The notes under the pieces: generated by a model
Databases searched by the model: none
What the model was told of the DNA's origin: nothing
The model's input: only the letters and a program-made list of their open reading frames with translations
In this document: positions 41,051 through 55,005 of the stretch, piece after piece
How the letters are laid out: the number at the start of each line of letters is the position of its first letter
How positions within the stretch are numbered: position 1 is the first letter of the stretch
Made by a program: the position numbers and the translations under genes
From: Heterocephalus glaber
Taxonomy: Eukaryota; Chordata; Mammalia; Rodentia; Bathyergidae
Reading direction: 5' to 3'
Length of the DNA stretch: 64,000 bases
Assembly (NCBI RefSeq): GCF_000247695.1
Contig: NW_004624795.1
Span: forward strand, 4,202,466 to 4,266,465

Positions 41051-43154
41051 ATAAATCAAAGGCAGCTTGGAACTTCGGGAACGCCGGCAACTCGCAGAGA
41101 CCCGTTGTTTTTTTGAGACAGGGTCTCGCTGTGTATGTAGTCCAGGCTGGCCTTGAACACACAGCGATCCTCCAGCTTCAGCCCAGCTGACCTTTGCCAT
41201 TTTGCTCTTGAGCCTAGTGGGTCCCGGCAGGCAGCGGGAGGCCGCCCTTGGCTCCCTCTCCCTTTGGAGGCTCCTTGGCAGGAAGGAACAGGTGGTGTCA
41301 GTCCTCCAGCCCTGACTCATTCCCTGGCCCAGCTGGTGTTACTCGGTTATCTCCCAAATACCTCTCCAGGGCCCTGGATTGGCCGCGCACCGGTGTCTTC
41401 CTGGACAGAAGACGCCAAGAGGAGAGGAAAACTGCCAAGTGTGGTGCTGCACACATGCAAATCTCAGCCCCCAGGAGGCTGAGGCAGGAGGGTCACTGCG
41501 AGTTCGAGGCCAGCCTGGACTACATGAGACCCTGTCCGAAAATTTTTTTTTAAAAAGAAAAGAAACAGACATGCTTAACTTTTTTTCAGACAGAATAAAC
41601 TGTTATTTATTTTATTTCCCTTCCATTTGGGGGCAGGGGGGATAGCCAGGGAAAGGGAAATGAGGAGTGGAGCTTGGAGACAGGAAATGATAGGCATTAT
41701 CGCGCAATGAGTCAGGGACCTGGCTGTGGAATGGACTCAGGTTCCCACCCCACCCCGATTCCATTCTTTCCCTCGTCGAGTGACTTAGAGCCTACTGTAA
41801 TAGTCTGGTTTTTCTGGACTTTACAAATGTCCTACTTGCCAAATTCCTGCATGTTCAATAGCAAATCTAATGGATTATGCTTCTGGGCTTCGTATTTGTT
41901 CCTGTCTTTATTTCCTGTAAAAATATGAGCTGTTGCTTATGATAGGTTATCAAAAACATTAAGACCCAGAGGAGACCATTGTAGCAGCCTGTGATCCTGA
42001 GATTATATCCTGAAGGCAGGAATTGCATTTTTATTTTTGGTTTTTTGAGGCAGAGTCTCACTATGTAGTGCAGACTGGCCTTGAATTCACTGTGTAGCCC
42101 ATGCTGGCTTCGAACTCCTGGCGATCCTCCTGCCTCAGCCTCCCCAGTTCTGGGATTACAGCCGTGCACCACCACACCCAGCTAGGTTTTAAAATCATCA
42201 GCTAGTATTCAAGGTTTTAATTTCTTCATGAGTCCCTGTACCATTGGATGCTGAAACTTTCTTACCTTCTTTTTATTCGAAGATCCCAATCTCTCCCAAA
42301 CCAGGGTCCTGCTGCCTTGAGATATTAGCTCATCTCTGAGAGAGCAGATTTTAGCTTTATCCCTTGGCAGAAAGAAAGGAGTCATTGTGCACAGCCTAGA
42401 ATATTCTTGCTGCCAGAGCTCCCCGTCTGGAAGAAAGAGAGAGTTTCAGAGTTTCCGTGAGGAGGAAGGGAGAGAGGAAAGAAGCTGCCAGGCTGGAACC
42501 TTAAGCTCTGTAGCCTGAGAAGAAACTCAGACTGCAGGCCTGAGCTACGGGCCTGCCTTTTGGTGCCTCTCTCTTCCCCTAATCCTTGGCCATGATTTCT
42601 TTTTCTTTTTCTTCTCCGTTTGGCCCCTCTATGTAGTTCAGGGTGGTGTTGAATTCACTATGTAGCCCAGGCGGGCCTTGGATTGTCAGTGACCCTCCTG
42701 CCTCAGCCTCCCAAGTGCAGGGCTCACAGGTATGCACCACAACCTCTGGCCAAGATTTCCCCTCCATTCCTATATCTTTGACATATGTTTATATACCCTA
42801 CCTGTCCCACCTCTGAATTTCCCTTCCATTCTTTCTTCTTTATGTCCTCCTTTTAGTCTGGTATTCTCCCGATGAATGATTCTTAGGGGTTTTTTTCCTT
42901 AGGCTGTTTCTTTTCTTTCTTTCTTTTCTTTTCTTTTCTTTTTGCTACCGGGGATCCAACTCGGGTCCTTGCGCTTGCGCAGCAGGTGTTGAAACCGCTG
43001 AGCTAAATCCCTGGCTTCTTTTTTTTTTTTTGGTACTGGCGATGGAACTCAGGACCTTGCACTTGCAAGGAGATTTGCAGAACTCCCCAGCCCTCTTAGA
43101 CTGTTTCTTAATAGCCTCAGAAAAAATAGAATTGTGGAGTTGGAAGGAATTTTC
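41051..43154. repeat. Intergenic SINEs with unique spacers
   Basis: B1- fragment 41105-41165; B1+ 41440-41550; B1- 42030-42185; B1- 42610-42755; a CTTT-rich tract then ID- 42940-43015; ID- 43020-43090. The spacers 41170-41435, 41560-42025 and 42190-42605 look unique. Confidence 0.65.
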
Positions 43155-45000
43155 TTTTTTTATAGCAAAACATTTATTGCTACATTTTAGTATATGTGCT
43201 GCCAAAGGGAGCACTGTTGCTACATTTTAGACATACATAGTGCTAACACTCATCATAGGGGATTTGCACCTCTACACAATATCGCCCCCTCTTTTTTCCT
43301 CTTCCTTTCCCCCCCTCAAGCCCCCTCCCCTCCCTGAGTACAAAAGCTTTGTTTCCATTTTTTCCTTTTATTTTCATTTTTTTTCTTGTCCCTTTCTCCC
43401 TTTTTCCTTCCCTCCTCCCTTGTTCCCCTTCTCATTTCAACATTTTCTTTCCATTTCCCAGCATCCATTATACATTTTAGTCCTTATTTCCACTTCTGTT
43501 TTCTCACACCAAAGAAACTATGTGGTATTTAAACACGTGTGTCTGATTTATTTCACTTGAGAGTATGGTCTCAAGGTCCATCCATTTAGCTAGAAATGTA
43601 TGAAGCTCATCCTTCTTGACGGCAGAGTAGTACTCCGAGCGTTCCTTTTTTTTTTTTGTCTTTTGGTACCAGGGAACGAACTCAGGACCTCGCACTTTTG
43701 AGGCAGGCAGTGGCACCACTGAGCTAAACCCCCAGCCCTAGTAGTACTCCATTGTACAAAAAAAAAAAAACCCACATCTTCTCTATCCATTTGTTGGTTG
43801 ATGGGGATTTGGGCTGTTTCCCAGATTTAGCTATTACAAGGCCGGGGAGTTTGGTACCAAAAAAATAAAAGATTTAGCTATCACAAATTGTGCTGCTATA
43901 AACATGGGCGTGGATATATCACTGTGGTATGATGCTTTTAATACTTTTGGGAAGATACCAAGAAGGGGAATAGTTGGGTTGAATGGAACTTCTAGTTTTA
44001 GTTTTTTGGGGTTTTTTTTGGTACCAGGGATCAAACTCGGGTCCTTGTGCTTTCGAGGCAGGCAGTGGAACCACTGAGCTAAATCCCTGCCCTGTCTAGT
44101 TTTAGTTTTTTGAGGAATCTCCACACTGATTTCCACAGTGGTTGCACCAGTCTACACTCCCACCAACAGTGGAGAAGGGTTCCCTTTTCCCACAGCCCCG
44201 CCAGCATTTGTTATTGGTTGATTTTTTTGAGAACAGCCGTGCTTTTTGGAGTGAGATCAGTGCAAAAGCTTTTTTTTGAGTATCAGGGATTGAACTCAGG
44301 ACCTTGCACTTTCAAGGCAGGCGCTGGAACCACTGAGCTACATCCCTGGCTCTGTGCAAAAGCTTTTTAATAAGAAGAGGGGCCAGGGATGTAGCTCAGT
44401 GGTTCCGCCACCTGCCTCACAAGCTAAAGGTCCAGAGTTCGATCCCCAGTACAAAAACAAAAAATAAAGATAAGTTCCCAGTTGTTGACTCTTTGCAGTA
44501 TTTCCTGTACAGTCTGAGTTTTGTTCATGGTCTTTGCCTACTCCTATGTCCTCAAGTGTCCTACGTATTCTCTCTTCCAGAAGATTTAATGTTTCTATTT
44601 TTTTGTTTTGTTTTGTTTGATTTGGTTTGGTTTCTTGAGACACGGTTTCACTTTGTAGTTCAGGCTGTCCTTAAACTCACTGTGTAGCTCAGACTGGTCT
44701 CAAACTCGTGGTGATCCTCCTGCCTCTGCCTCCCAAGTGCTGGGATTACAAGCCTGTGCCACCATGCCCCATTAATGTTTCTGTTTTAATATTTAGATCT
44801 TTGATCCATTTTTATTTTAGTTTAGGGCATAGTGAAAGATGTGGGTCTAGTTTTAATCTTTGGCATTTGGAAAGCCAGTTCTGCCAGCACTATTTATTAA
44901 AGAGTGTCTTTCTTCCTGTGAGGGTGTTTGGCTTGGAAGAAATTTTCTCATATTCTGTTGTCCACAGACAAACTATGGCGGATCCAGAAAGCCTCTAGAA
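43155..45000 (-). mobile_element. LINE-1 3' part, antisense, broken by several SINEs
   Basis: The T-rich start and pyrimidine-rich 3'UTR complement (43155-43500) are followed by recognisable antisense LINE-1 segments: 'GCAGAGTAGTACTCC', 'GTTGGTTGATGGGGATTTGG', 'GAGGAATCTCCACACTG', 'CTCCCACCAACAGTGG', and to the right 'AGCACTATTTATTAAAGAG'. Nested SINEs: ID- 43648-43738, ID fragment 43840-43868, ID- 44005-44095, ID- 44270-44350, ID+ 44382-44460, B1- 44600-44770. Confidence 0.8.
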
Positions 45001-47580
45001 TTGAATGTCAATTTTAGTCCATATACAAAGTGTGATTAAAAAAAAAGAAAGAAATGGTGGTGTCAAAGCACTTGGAATGCCCCGGTTCTCTAACTGTCTA
45101 GCATGTCACCCCTGTACTGATGCCAAAACTAGTTACACCAGCACGCTGTCACCCAGCTCAGGGACAGGGAAGTTGGGTTTGTGTATGGCTGGCCTTTCTT
45201 TCTTTCCTTCTTTTTTTCTTTCTCTGTCTGTCTCTGTCTCTCTCTGTTTCTCTCCCTCCTTGCCTTCCTTCCTTCCTTCCTTCCTTCCTTCTTTATTATT
45301 TTGAGACAATCTCTTGCAAAGTTGCCCGGGCTGGCCTTGAACTTGCAGTCCTCCTGCCTCAGCCTCCCAGAGTGCTGGAATTACAGGCCTGTACAACCAC
45401 ACTCCATTCTGCTTCTGAAGATCTGATTGTGACAAATTCCTTCCTATGTCGATGTACTATTTGCTTCCTCTTTTTCACCCCATGATTCTCCTGTGCCCCC
45501 TGCCACATTGCCAAATGAGGGAACAAACCCAGATGAGCTGCCGTGTTCATGGACCAAAGCAGTTGCATAAGGGCAATTTCACATTGTCAGCCTTATATCT
45601 GATGATTGGCTATTTGAGGACAGCTGTTATTTATCACCTTGGTCTTCTCTCTCCTATATTTAGTATTTCTATTTTTTGTTGTTGTTGCTTTGCTTTTTTG
45701 AGACAGAGTCCTGCTATGTTGCCCAGGCTGGCCTCAAACTCGCAGCGATCCTGCTGCCTCAGCCTCCCAAGTGCTGGGATCACAGGTGTGATCAAACATG
45801 CCTCCTATGCTAAGGATTTCTAAACCTCATCAAATTCCTTCTCTTTTTGTCATGCTCTGAAATCATTTCCCAACATGAGGAGGTCTCACTAAGCACTATT
45901 AGTTCCTCAGTATCAGTATCGTAACTGGTTCAGACAGAGTGAGCTGGCTCACCATGCAGCGAGATTATTATCTCTGAATCTTGTATTGTGTCTTCCCATA
46001 AGCCTGTGACTGGACTGGGTTTGTGTCCCCTAACCCTTTTTCACCGAAAATGCTGTCAGGCCAGTCTTGCTCCTGCCTGTGCAGTCCACTTTTTTAAAAT
46101 TTTTAACCTAAGTGTAGGTCTTTATCCATGTTGAATTTCAATTTGTTAATTTTGGCACTTTGTTCCAACCTATCAGGATGATTTACCACATTGTAACATC
46201 TATCAAAATATCACATTGTACCCCAGAAAGATATACTGAACAATTTTTTTGTCAATGAAAAAGTAATATGTTTTAAATTTTAAAAAAGATTATGTGAAAT
46301 CTTGCTTTTATCATCCAACCTACTGTTAAATTTTTTTTTTTTTTTTTTTTTGGGTACTGGGGATCGAACTTGGGTCCTTGTGCTTGTGAGGCAGGCAGCA
46401 GCAACACTGAGCTAAATCCCCAGCCCCTACTGCTCATTTTTTAAAACGTTTGCTAGAGCCATATGTGGTGGCACACACCTGTAATCTTATCACTCTGGGA
46501 GGCTGAGGCTGGAGGGTCTCAAGTATGAGCCTGGCCTGAGCAACTTACCAATTTAGGAAAACCCTGTCTCAAAATAAAAAGTAAAAAAGGGATGTAGCTC
46601 TTTGAAAAGGCCCTGATTTTAATCCTCAACTATGCAAAATAACCAAAAAATTATGCCAGGCATAGTGGTGCATACCTGTAATCCCAGCACTCAGGAGGCT
46701 GAGGCAGGAGGATCACCGAGAGTTCCAGGCCACCCTGGGCTACATAGTGAGTTCAAGGCCAGCCTGAACTATATAGCAAGACTCTGTCTTTTTTTTTTTT
46801 TTGGTAGCGGGGATTGAACTCGGGACCTTGAGCTTGCGAGGCAGGCGGTGGAACTAAATCCCTGGCCCAAGACCCTGTCTTAAAAAAGAAAGTTTGCTAG
46901 GATAGTAAGGACCCTTACTTGCTTCAATCTACTACTGGTAAAGTCTGGGGGGTTTTTTCTTCTTTTTTCAATAGTGCTGAGAATCGAACCCAGGACCTCA
47001 TGCAAGCACTTTGCCACTAGTTTTTTTTTTTTTTTTTAAATGATGCTGAGTCTGGAAGCAAGGGCCTTATGAATGCTAAGCAAGTGGTTACCACTGAGCT
47101 ACATGGGAAACCCTGTTTTCATTTATCTTGAGACAGGTTCTCACTAACTCACCCAGGCTGGTCTTGAACTTTGGATTCTCCTGCTTCAGCTTCCCAAGAG
47201 AGATTTTTTTGGTTTGGTTTGGTTGTTTTGGTACCGAGGAATGAAACTCAGGACCTTGTGCTTTCAAGGCAGGCGGTGGAACCATTAAGCTAAATCCCCA
47301 GCCCAAGAGAGAATTTCTTGATAGTCAGCTCCTACACAGAAGGGTAAGGGAAAGGTAAAGTAACATTTCTAGGTTATATGACTGCTTGGGGAAGTTTGCA
47401 TCTCTTGCTTCTCTTTCTTCTTCCAGTAAAACCTGGGGCTTCGTGCAGAGCTATATCCCCAGCTCCCTTCCCCTACCACTTTTTTTGAGGCAGGGTTTCA
47501 CTAAATTATTAAATTGCCCAGGCTAGGCTCAAGGTTGGGGTCATCCTGATTCAGCGGCCCAGAGTGCTGGGATTACGGAC
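45001..47580. repeat. Intergenic SINEs and simple repeats
   Basis: CT/TTCC-rich tract 45195-45295; B1- 45297-45410; B1- 45695-45800; unique 45800-46320; ID- 46330-46430; B1+ 46455-46575; B1+ interrupted by ID- 46650-46880; ID-like 46960-47105; B1- 47110-47195; ID- 47205-47305; B1- 47485-47575. Confidence 0.65.
46650..46880 (+). mobile_element. B1 SINE interrupted near its 3' end by a reverse ID SINE
   Basis: The B1 body ends 'AGACTCTGTC', a reverse ID (about 46787-46868) follows, and then 'AAGACCCTGTCTTAAAA' repeats the B1 terminus. Confidence 0.85.
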
Positions 47581-49200
47581 CAGAACCCTGTTCCCTACCA
47601 ATCCTGGCTCTGCTCATTTCTCCCACTGCCTTGGGAGGACAAATCCTAGTTTCTGTGGCTGCCTGGGGAAAGAGTAAGGGCCCAAGGACAAGGGCAAAGG
47701 ACAGAGAGGAGCTTTGGCTCTTAGGTCTTCAATTTGGGGAATTGTTTTCTGAGGCGTGCATACAGTCCATGCCGACTTCTCAGTGCCATCTCTCTGCCCC
47801 TTACCTACCCTCTGATCTGCCCTCTGACCTATCGCGAGGGCCACCCAGACCTACTTCGGCACTGCACAACTACCTGGGTTTTGTTGTTTGTTTCTTTGTG
47901 TTTTTGTTTTGTTTTGTTTGTTTCTATTTTTGTGTTTGAAACAAGGTCTCACTGTGTAGTCCAGGCTGGCCTCAAACTCACAGGAATCCTCCTGCCTCAG
48001 CCTCCTGAGTGCTGGGATTACAGGTGTGTGCCACCACGCCTGGCTTCTTTATTTTATTTTTTGAGACAGGGTCTCCCTGTGTAGTTCAAATTGAACTCCC
48101 TAGGGAACCCAGGTTCACCTCAAACTGCTCACCACACCTGCAAGAACTATACACTTTTGAAGGTGAGCCATACACAGTGCCTAAAGGAATCACCCTCCCT
48201 GCAAAGTACCGACCCCTTGCTTTCTGCTGACCCTCTCTGGCAATTCTGATTTCCAGCCCTCGTAACCTCTCCTTCTCCCTTGCCATGGAAGAACCAGGTC
48301 CCCTTATTTTCCTAGGTATTTCCACTCTGGTTTAGGCTTTGGTGCAATTTCCTCTCTGGTTCTTGCTGCTCTCCCCTGCCTAGGAGAGAACTACTTTTAG
48401 GTTGGTTGTTGTTTCACAAATCATACCTATAACTCTGTCTCCATCTTTTTAATGGCTTCCTAGTATTCCATTACTTATACAGCTGTAGATGGATCCAACA
48501 GATAGATTCCAGGCTCCCTCATGGGGTGAGCAGAGAATTGCAATCATACATTGAATGGTGAAAGCAAAGCAGCTGCCTTTATTGAAGATAATGGGAAAAC
48601 GTGCTCAGGGCAGATCCGTGCTAGCAGGAAGCAATATGTGGCAGGAACAGAAAAGTGGTGCCGGGGTGACAGGAGAGGTGAGAAACCCACAGATAAATCA
48701 GGCTTCCAGGTTTCTAGGGAGGCAGGAGTCTGGAGTAAGATTGATGGGATTGGTTAACAGAGTGCTGAGTCACCCTGGGGCTCGGAGTTCACTCTGGTCA
48801 TATTATCTACCACAGCAGGGGCGGGTGGCCCTTGGACATCGATCACCCAAACTCCAGCAGGTGGAGGGGTGCGGTCTCCCAGCCCCCACTGTACTTCCTG
48901 TGCTAGGTAGATAGACTATATCGATGGATGTTGGCTGATTTCTTTTTCTTTCCGGATTTTTTTTTTTTTTTTGTACTGGGGATCAAACTTGGGTCCTTGC
49001 ACTTGCACAGCAGGCAGCGAAACCACTGAGCTAAACCCCCCGGCCCTTTTCCGGATTTTTGAGACAGGGTCTCCTCTGTAGCCCAGGCTGGCTTTGAACT
49101 CATGGTGATCCTCCTGCCTCAGCCTCCCAAGTGCTGGGATGACAGGCATGCTGCACCATGCCCAGCTTCTCTCTAGGGTCTTTCAATCCTGCCCCGGGCC
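47581..49200. other. Unique stretch, possible LTR fragment, SINEs
   Basis: 47581-47880 is unique; B1- copies lie at 47935-48045 and 48055-48140. 48470-48910 has a minus-strand AATAAAG context (near 48577) and could be a diverged LTR, but no termini or target duplication were found. ID- 48961-49047 is flanked by the identical TTTCCGGATTTT (48949-48960 and 49048-49059). B1- 49058-49165. Confidence 0.45.
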
Positions 49201-50640
49201 TGCATTTGAGATACAGACCTCAACTTGGTGAACTTGCTGCCATCCAAAGCCACTCTCCTCAGTCACAGCAACACTGAGTGATTTGTATAAGCTCACATGG
49301 CTGAAAAGTCGCACCAAGGACTGGACCCAGGGTTTTGTGCATGCTGGGAAGTTCTACCTCAGCTACATCCCCAGCTGTGCTTTTGTGTTTATTTAACTGA
49401 GATAGGGTCTCACTGAGTTTCTCAGCTGGCCTCAAACTTGTAACCCTCCTGCCTCAGCCTCGGGGGTGCTGGAGTTACAGGCTGCCCGGCTTGCCCTTAC
49501 CCATTTCTAAGCTAACGCTCCTGAGAGCCTCCAGCCTCTCCGTGTGCCTCAGACTCTTGTCAATACTTTAATCCCTACCCAGCCCGAAGCCTGTTGCACT
49601 GGAGGCTCTGTCTCCTAAAAGGGCCTGGAACAGCCTGGAAAAAATGAAAACCAAACCAAGTTCCAGGACTGCTTTCTTCTGAGCAGAGGAGAAATCACGA
49701 GGTGGGTCATAGGTTGAGGGGACATCAGTCGCCGCTGGGCCCTCAGAGGCACAGCCAGCCCTTTCTGGCCTCTGGGCGAAGGCGTCTTCCTAAACAGGAA
49801 GGAGCTGGGGCCTAGTCATTCCCCTTTTCTCTGGAACGAACTCTGTGAAATTCTGGAGGTGCCTGAGGCCAACTTAGGCAAGCGCTGTTCAACAGGCTTC
49901 TATTCAGCCCAACACCGGGCCAGACACAGCGCTGCGCAGCCCCGCCGGAGTCCAACAGCAAAGAGACCTGTGTTTTAGAAATGAATATAAAATCGAGGTG
50001 GTAGTGCATGCCTGTGATCACAGCACTCAGGAGGCTGAGGCAGGAGGATCACCGCAAGTACGAGGGCAGCCTGAGCTACATAGCAAGGCTCTATCGCCAC
50101 CACTGAAGTGCACCAAGTCCTGAGGGCCTGTTTGCCTCAGAGCTGCTGGGAGAGACAGGGACGGGGAGAGGCCTGGCAGGTGCAGTCCCTGGGGTTTGGG
50201 GTTTGAGGGAAACAGTCCCGAGCAAGAGAGAGCCAGCATCTCGGGCAGGACTGCTGCTGAGGGAGGTGCCTGCCCAAGCGCTGTTAGCGCCAGGTGAGTC
50301 AGAGCCCTGCTGTTTATCCAGAACAGAGGGGAGGAAGGTTAGAGGGCAGAGGGCAGTCAGGACGAGTTCCAGGGCCCTGACTGTGCCTGTGTGCACATGT
50401 GTGTGCCAGTGTGCATGTGTGTGTGTCGCTAATTCCTGGTCTTTCTTGGCAGCTTTTCTGGAAATTGTGAGGATGCGGTGGTGGCAAAAATCACTGAAAT
50501 CTCTGGTGGCCACAGCCATTTCCTGGCCTGTAGGTAGCCGGGCATCCGAGCCATTTTGAATGGCAGATTGCTATGGGGTCTGCTTCTTTCTTTCTCTGTC
50601 TTTCATTTAATAAATTAGGGTATTAATTTGCAAACCTTTC
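49200..50640. other. Relatively SINE-poor intergenic stretch
   Basis: Old ID- 49320-49375, B1- 49395-49490 and B1+ 49990-50095. Otherwise unique, including an AP-1-like GTGAGTCAG near 50295. No exon recognised. Confidence 0.5.
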
Positions 50641-50642
50641 CT

Positions 50643-50644
50643 AT

Positions 50645-50687
<43 letters not shown>

Positions 50688-50690
50688 TTT
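50643..50690. repeat. (TTTA)n microsatellite heading a B1 SINE
   Basis: A pure ATTT repeat of about 48 bases is the expanded A-rich tail of the reverse B1 element at 50690-50825. Confidence 0.93.
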
Positions 50691-53600
50691 GAGACAGGGT
50701 CTCCCTGTGTAGTTCAGGCTGGCCTTGAACTCACTATGTAGCCCTGCTGGCCTCGAATGTCCAGTGATCCTCCTGCCTCAGCCTCCCAAGTGCTGGGATC
50801 ACAGGTGCATCCCACCTCGCCCAACTCCTGGTTTTTGCAAATTTAAAGCAGGGAGGGAAGGGTTGGGGATTTAGCTCAGTGGTTTCACCGCTTGCTGCGC
50901 AAGGACCCGAGTTCGATCCCCAGTACCAAAAATAAATAAATAAATAAAGTAGGGAGGGAGGAAGAGAGAGGTTCATTCTCCAAGAGCAATGAATGAGCGT
51001 GCTACATCCTCAACATTAACCAGATAGATTTTTTTGTAGCTAGAACGGCTTGAACTAGCAACCGAGTCCACAGAGGGACATAGTTTCTGGTTTTAGGGCT
51101 GCTATGGCTTCTGCGAGCTTTAGAAATTCATGACCTGTCTGTACATCCAGTTTCTTATTTGTGTGGTGGGAATAATAAAGTTTTGTTTCTCAATGATATT
51201 GTGAAAAAGGACAGGAATAATAAATATTAGGAAATAATACTCGATTGTTCCTAATCATTTCTCAGACTGCTTTAGACCAAAGACCGTGGCTGGCTGCCGC
51301 TTTTAGAAGGATCCTGAGTGTTGCTAAGTGGCTGTTCTTGAGGGATTTCTTCCTCTGAATGGAGACAGAAATTCTGGCCGTGGACACAGCTTAGCAAGGT
51401 CAAATAGAACCTCACTGTTCTACAACTTCTGGTTCTCAATAGACCCTGCTTACACCAGGTCGCTAGAATGTGGGCCAGTTCTAATGAAGAGCATACTAAT
51501 GAAGAAAGAGAGAATGCAGGCAGAAAGAAATGGTTGTTGGGGCTGGGGATTTAGCTCAGTGGTTTCACAGCCTGCTGTGCAAGCGCAAGGACCCGAGTTC
51601 GATCCCTGGTACCAAAAGAAAGAAAAAGAAAAAAAGGGTTGTTGCTTTGTTTTTTGAGACAAGGGTCATGCTATGTAGTCCAGGTTGACCTTGAATTCAC
51701 TATGGAGCCCAGGCTAGCCTTGAACTTGAGGCAATCCTCCTGCCTCAGTCTCTCCGAGCCCTTGGACTATAGGCATGCGCCACCATGCCTGGTTATTTAT
51801 TTTTTTTCTTTTGAGACAGATTCTCACTACATTGCTAAGCTCCCCAGGCTGGGCTCAAACTTGTGATCCTCCTGCCTCAGCCTCCCAAAATGCTGGACTG
51901 CAGGGTGCGCCAGATGCCTGGCTTGGCTCAGTCTTTGATTTTCACTGGATAAATCTACATACACCAGAAGAAAGAGCCATGAGAGTTCCAGTTGTAAAAA
52001 AAGAAACTGTGTATCTTTAGACTTTATAGAGATTATTAGAGAGAGGTGAACACAGAGAATAGATGGAAACAGAACAGTGAAAAATCTAGGGAAAGACAGG
52101 AGAAAAGATGAAACATACAGAATATGACCATGGAAATAAAAGTGTAGGGTCCAAACCCAAGGAACACACACACACACACACATCTTCAGGAATAGAATGC
52201 AATTTTTTTTTTTTGGTACTGGGGATCAAACTCTAGACCTTGTGCTTGCAAGGCAGGCAGTGTAACCACTGAGCTAAATCTCTGGCATAATGCAATTTAT
52301 CAAGGTTAAGGGTCAAAAAGGACAGAAAGGTAGATTGCTTTTTACTCCTTATTTTGGTACCAGGGATCGAACTTGGGACCTTGTGCTTGTGAAGCAGGCA
52401 GCAGAACCACTGAGCTAAAGCCCTAGCCCATCTGGCCCGTGTTTTTTACTCTGTTTGAGACAGGATGTTGCTATGTAGCTCAGGCTGGCCTTGAACTCTC
52501 AGCAATCCACCTGCCTCAGCCTCCTGAGTCCTGGGATCACAGGTGTACACCATCATGCCTGGCTAAAAGAAAGTCTTAAGGGAGGATTCTCTCAACTTTT
52601 CTTTGGTACCAGGGATCAAACTCAAGACCTTGCGGTTGCTAGGCAGGTGCTGTGCCACTGAGCTAAATCCCCAGCCCTCAACTTCCTATACTGTTGAATG
52701 CAGCCTTCAGTAAACCAAGCTGATGGTTGTGAGAACAGTAATCTTTTTTTTTAACAAAAAATTAGTAGAATAATATAAGAGGTAGAAAGAATTTGAAAGA
52801 TTATCTAGTCCAAATAAATAAATAAATAAAAAAGAAAAAAGATTATCTAGTCCAATACTGAATTTTACGGACAAAAAAACAAAGGCATTGAGAGGTTCTA
52901 GAGGCAGAAAAAGGACTTGCGTGGCACTGTTAGAAAGCCAGGGGGCTCTAAGAAAATGAAATATTTTCATTGTTGTTATAGTGGACAAAAAAGAAAGAAA
53001 GAAAAAAAGACAGAGCTGAGTATGGTGGCACATGCCTGTAAGCCCAGCACTCGGCAGGAGGCTGAGGCATGAGGACTGCCACATGTTCAAGGCCAGCCTG
53101 GGCTACACAGTGAGTTCAACGCCAGCCTGGACTATATAGCGAGACCCAGTCTCAAAAACCAAGAAGAGGCCAGGGATTTAGCTCAGTGGTACTGCACCTG
53201 ACTTGAAAGCCCAAGGTCCTGAGTTTGATCCCTGGTACCAAAAGAAAAAAGGAACTCTACCCACCCCTCCTCGGTTGACTCTAGCCTTTTTTGGGGTTGA
53301 ATTACATCGGTCCTGGGGTTTCTGGAAAGAGGCTGTGAAGAGACCAAATGCTGAAAAGGAAAGAGGTCCTGTTCTAAGTCGGGGGGACCTGGGCCTTGGC
53401 ACCACCTCTTCCCCTTGGTGGGCACTGAGGTCCTAGGCAACTTCATTCAACTCCACATTTCTCAATTTCCAAAATGGGAATAATAAGATTCACTTTGGGT
53501 GGTATTTGGGGCAGTATGTGAGGGAGTGGGGGAATAGGTAGTATAAAGGACAGGCAATTCAACAAGGCTATAAAAGTGGCCAATATAAGCCAGGCATGGT

Positions 53601-54299
53601 GTGCGTACTGTAATCACAGCTACACAGGAGGCTGAGGCAGGAGAATTGTGAATTGAGGACAGTCTGGATAATTTAGGGAGATCTCTGTCTCTAAATAAAC
53701 AAATACGAATATGAACATATAATTCCTGACCAAGAAGCAAAAAGCTGCAAAAGACATAGCAATGAGATATCATTTCCACTAACCAATTTGACAAACATTA
53801 CAAAAAAAGTCACATTGGTCCGGGGATTTAGCTCAGTGGCTCCACTGCCTGCCTCACAAGTCCAAGGATCCGAGTTCCATGCCCAGTACAAAAAAAAAAG
53901 TCACAGGCCTGGGATTTAGCTCAGTGGTTCCGCCACCTGCAAGCCCAAGGTCCTGAGTTCGATTTCTGGTACCAAAAAAAAAAAGTCACACTTGTCATCC
54001 AAGCACTCCAGAGGGTGTGGCCTCCATGATGATTTTATTTTATTTTATTTTATCTTTTTGAGACAGGGACTCATTATGTAGTTCAGACTCGCCTTAAACT
54101 CACAGTGTAGCCCAGGCTGGCTTCGAACTCACAGGCCATCCTCCTGTCTCAGCCTCCTGAGTGCTGGGATTAATAGGCGTGCACCACCACGCTGGGCTCA
54201 CGTGATTACAATTGTCAGTAGTTGTCACTAACCTGAACACCTAAAAGCCACCCACTTTATTCTATGTATATTATTCTTCAATGAAAACTTACACATGTG

Positions 54300-54338
<39 letters not shown>

Positions 54339-54430
54339 CAATTGGCATGTGGTAGACGTTCCATAAATGTTTAATGAACAAGTTAAGAGGAGATGATTTT
54401 TATGAAGAACCAAATTATTAATGATAATGA
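50691..54430. repeat. Dense SINE cluster
   Basis: B1- 50690-50825; ID+ 50860-50945; unique 50946-51535; ID+ 51540-51620; B1- 51645-51795 and 51800-51925; ID- 52205-52290, 52355-52430; B1- 52450-52565; ID- 52600-52678; B1+ 53013-53160; ID+ 53168-53245; unique 53250-53585; B1+ 53588-53700; ID+ 53818-53895, 53905-53985; B1- 54050-54200; (CA)n 54302-54334. Confidence 0.7.
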
Positions 54431-55005
54431 AAAAGACTTCATTCCTCTGAGTTATGGTAAAATGTGTGATTCTGTTGGATACTGCTTGATTAAAAACCTA
54501 TTAATATTCATTGTTCACAGCGGTTTCGCCCATTCCTCATTCAAAGGTTGAAGCTTTGATATTTAGAGGCGGGCAGAATCGGGTCTAGCATGTGTATCTG
54601 CATCATTTACAGGTAAGCAGCAGTGCTATAAGGACATTAAGATAGCAACAGCAGCAGGAGAGAGAGAGAAAGCACCTTCATTGACTTCCCTGTGAGTGAG
54701 GGCTATCAGTCTTTGGCCCTCACTGGACCCTTTCTCTCCAAGAACCCTCTCAAAGTAATTTCCCTCATAAAAGCGGCACAATTGCCACCCTTTTCTGAAC
54801 TTGGGCAATCTCAGAAAGAGTATTTAAAGTATTTGAAGCATCTCAAGTGACAGCTGATCTCCCGGAGGGGCCCACTGATGGGAACCTGGGCTGTTTCCCA
54901 CAAGGCCACACCGTGGGGACCTGTAAGAAAATCCTCTTAGGGGATTCACAGTGTGAAAAATTAAACAAGACAGAATTCCAGTTGATTCTCAAGAAAAAGT
55001 TTTTT
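54431..55005. other. SINE-free stretch, nothing recognised
   Basis: Unique-looking sequence with no repeat or coding signal that I can support. Confidence 0.4.

Noticed and set aside
48470..48910. Possible LTR with minus-strand AATAAAG
   Set aside because: No terminal dinucleotides or target duplication found, so not called as a separate element.
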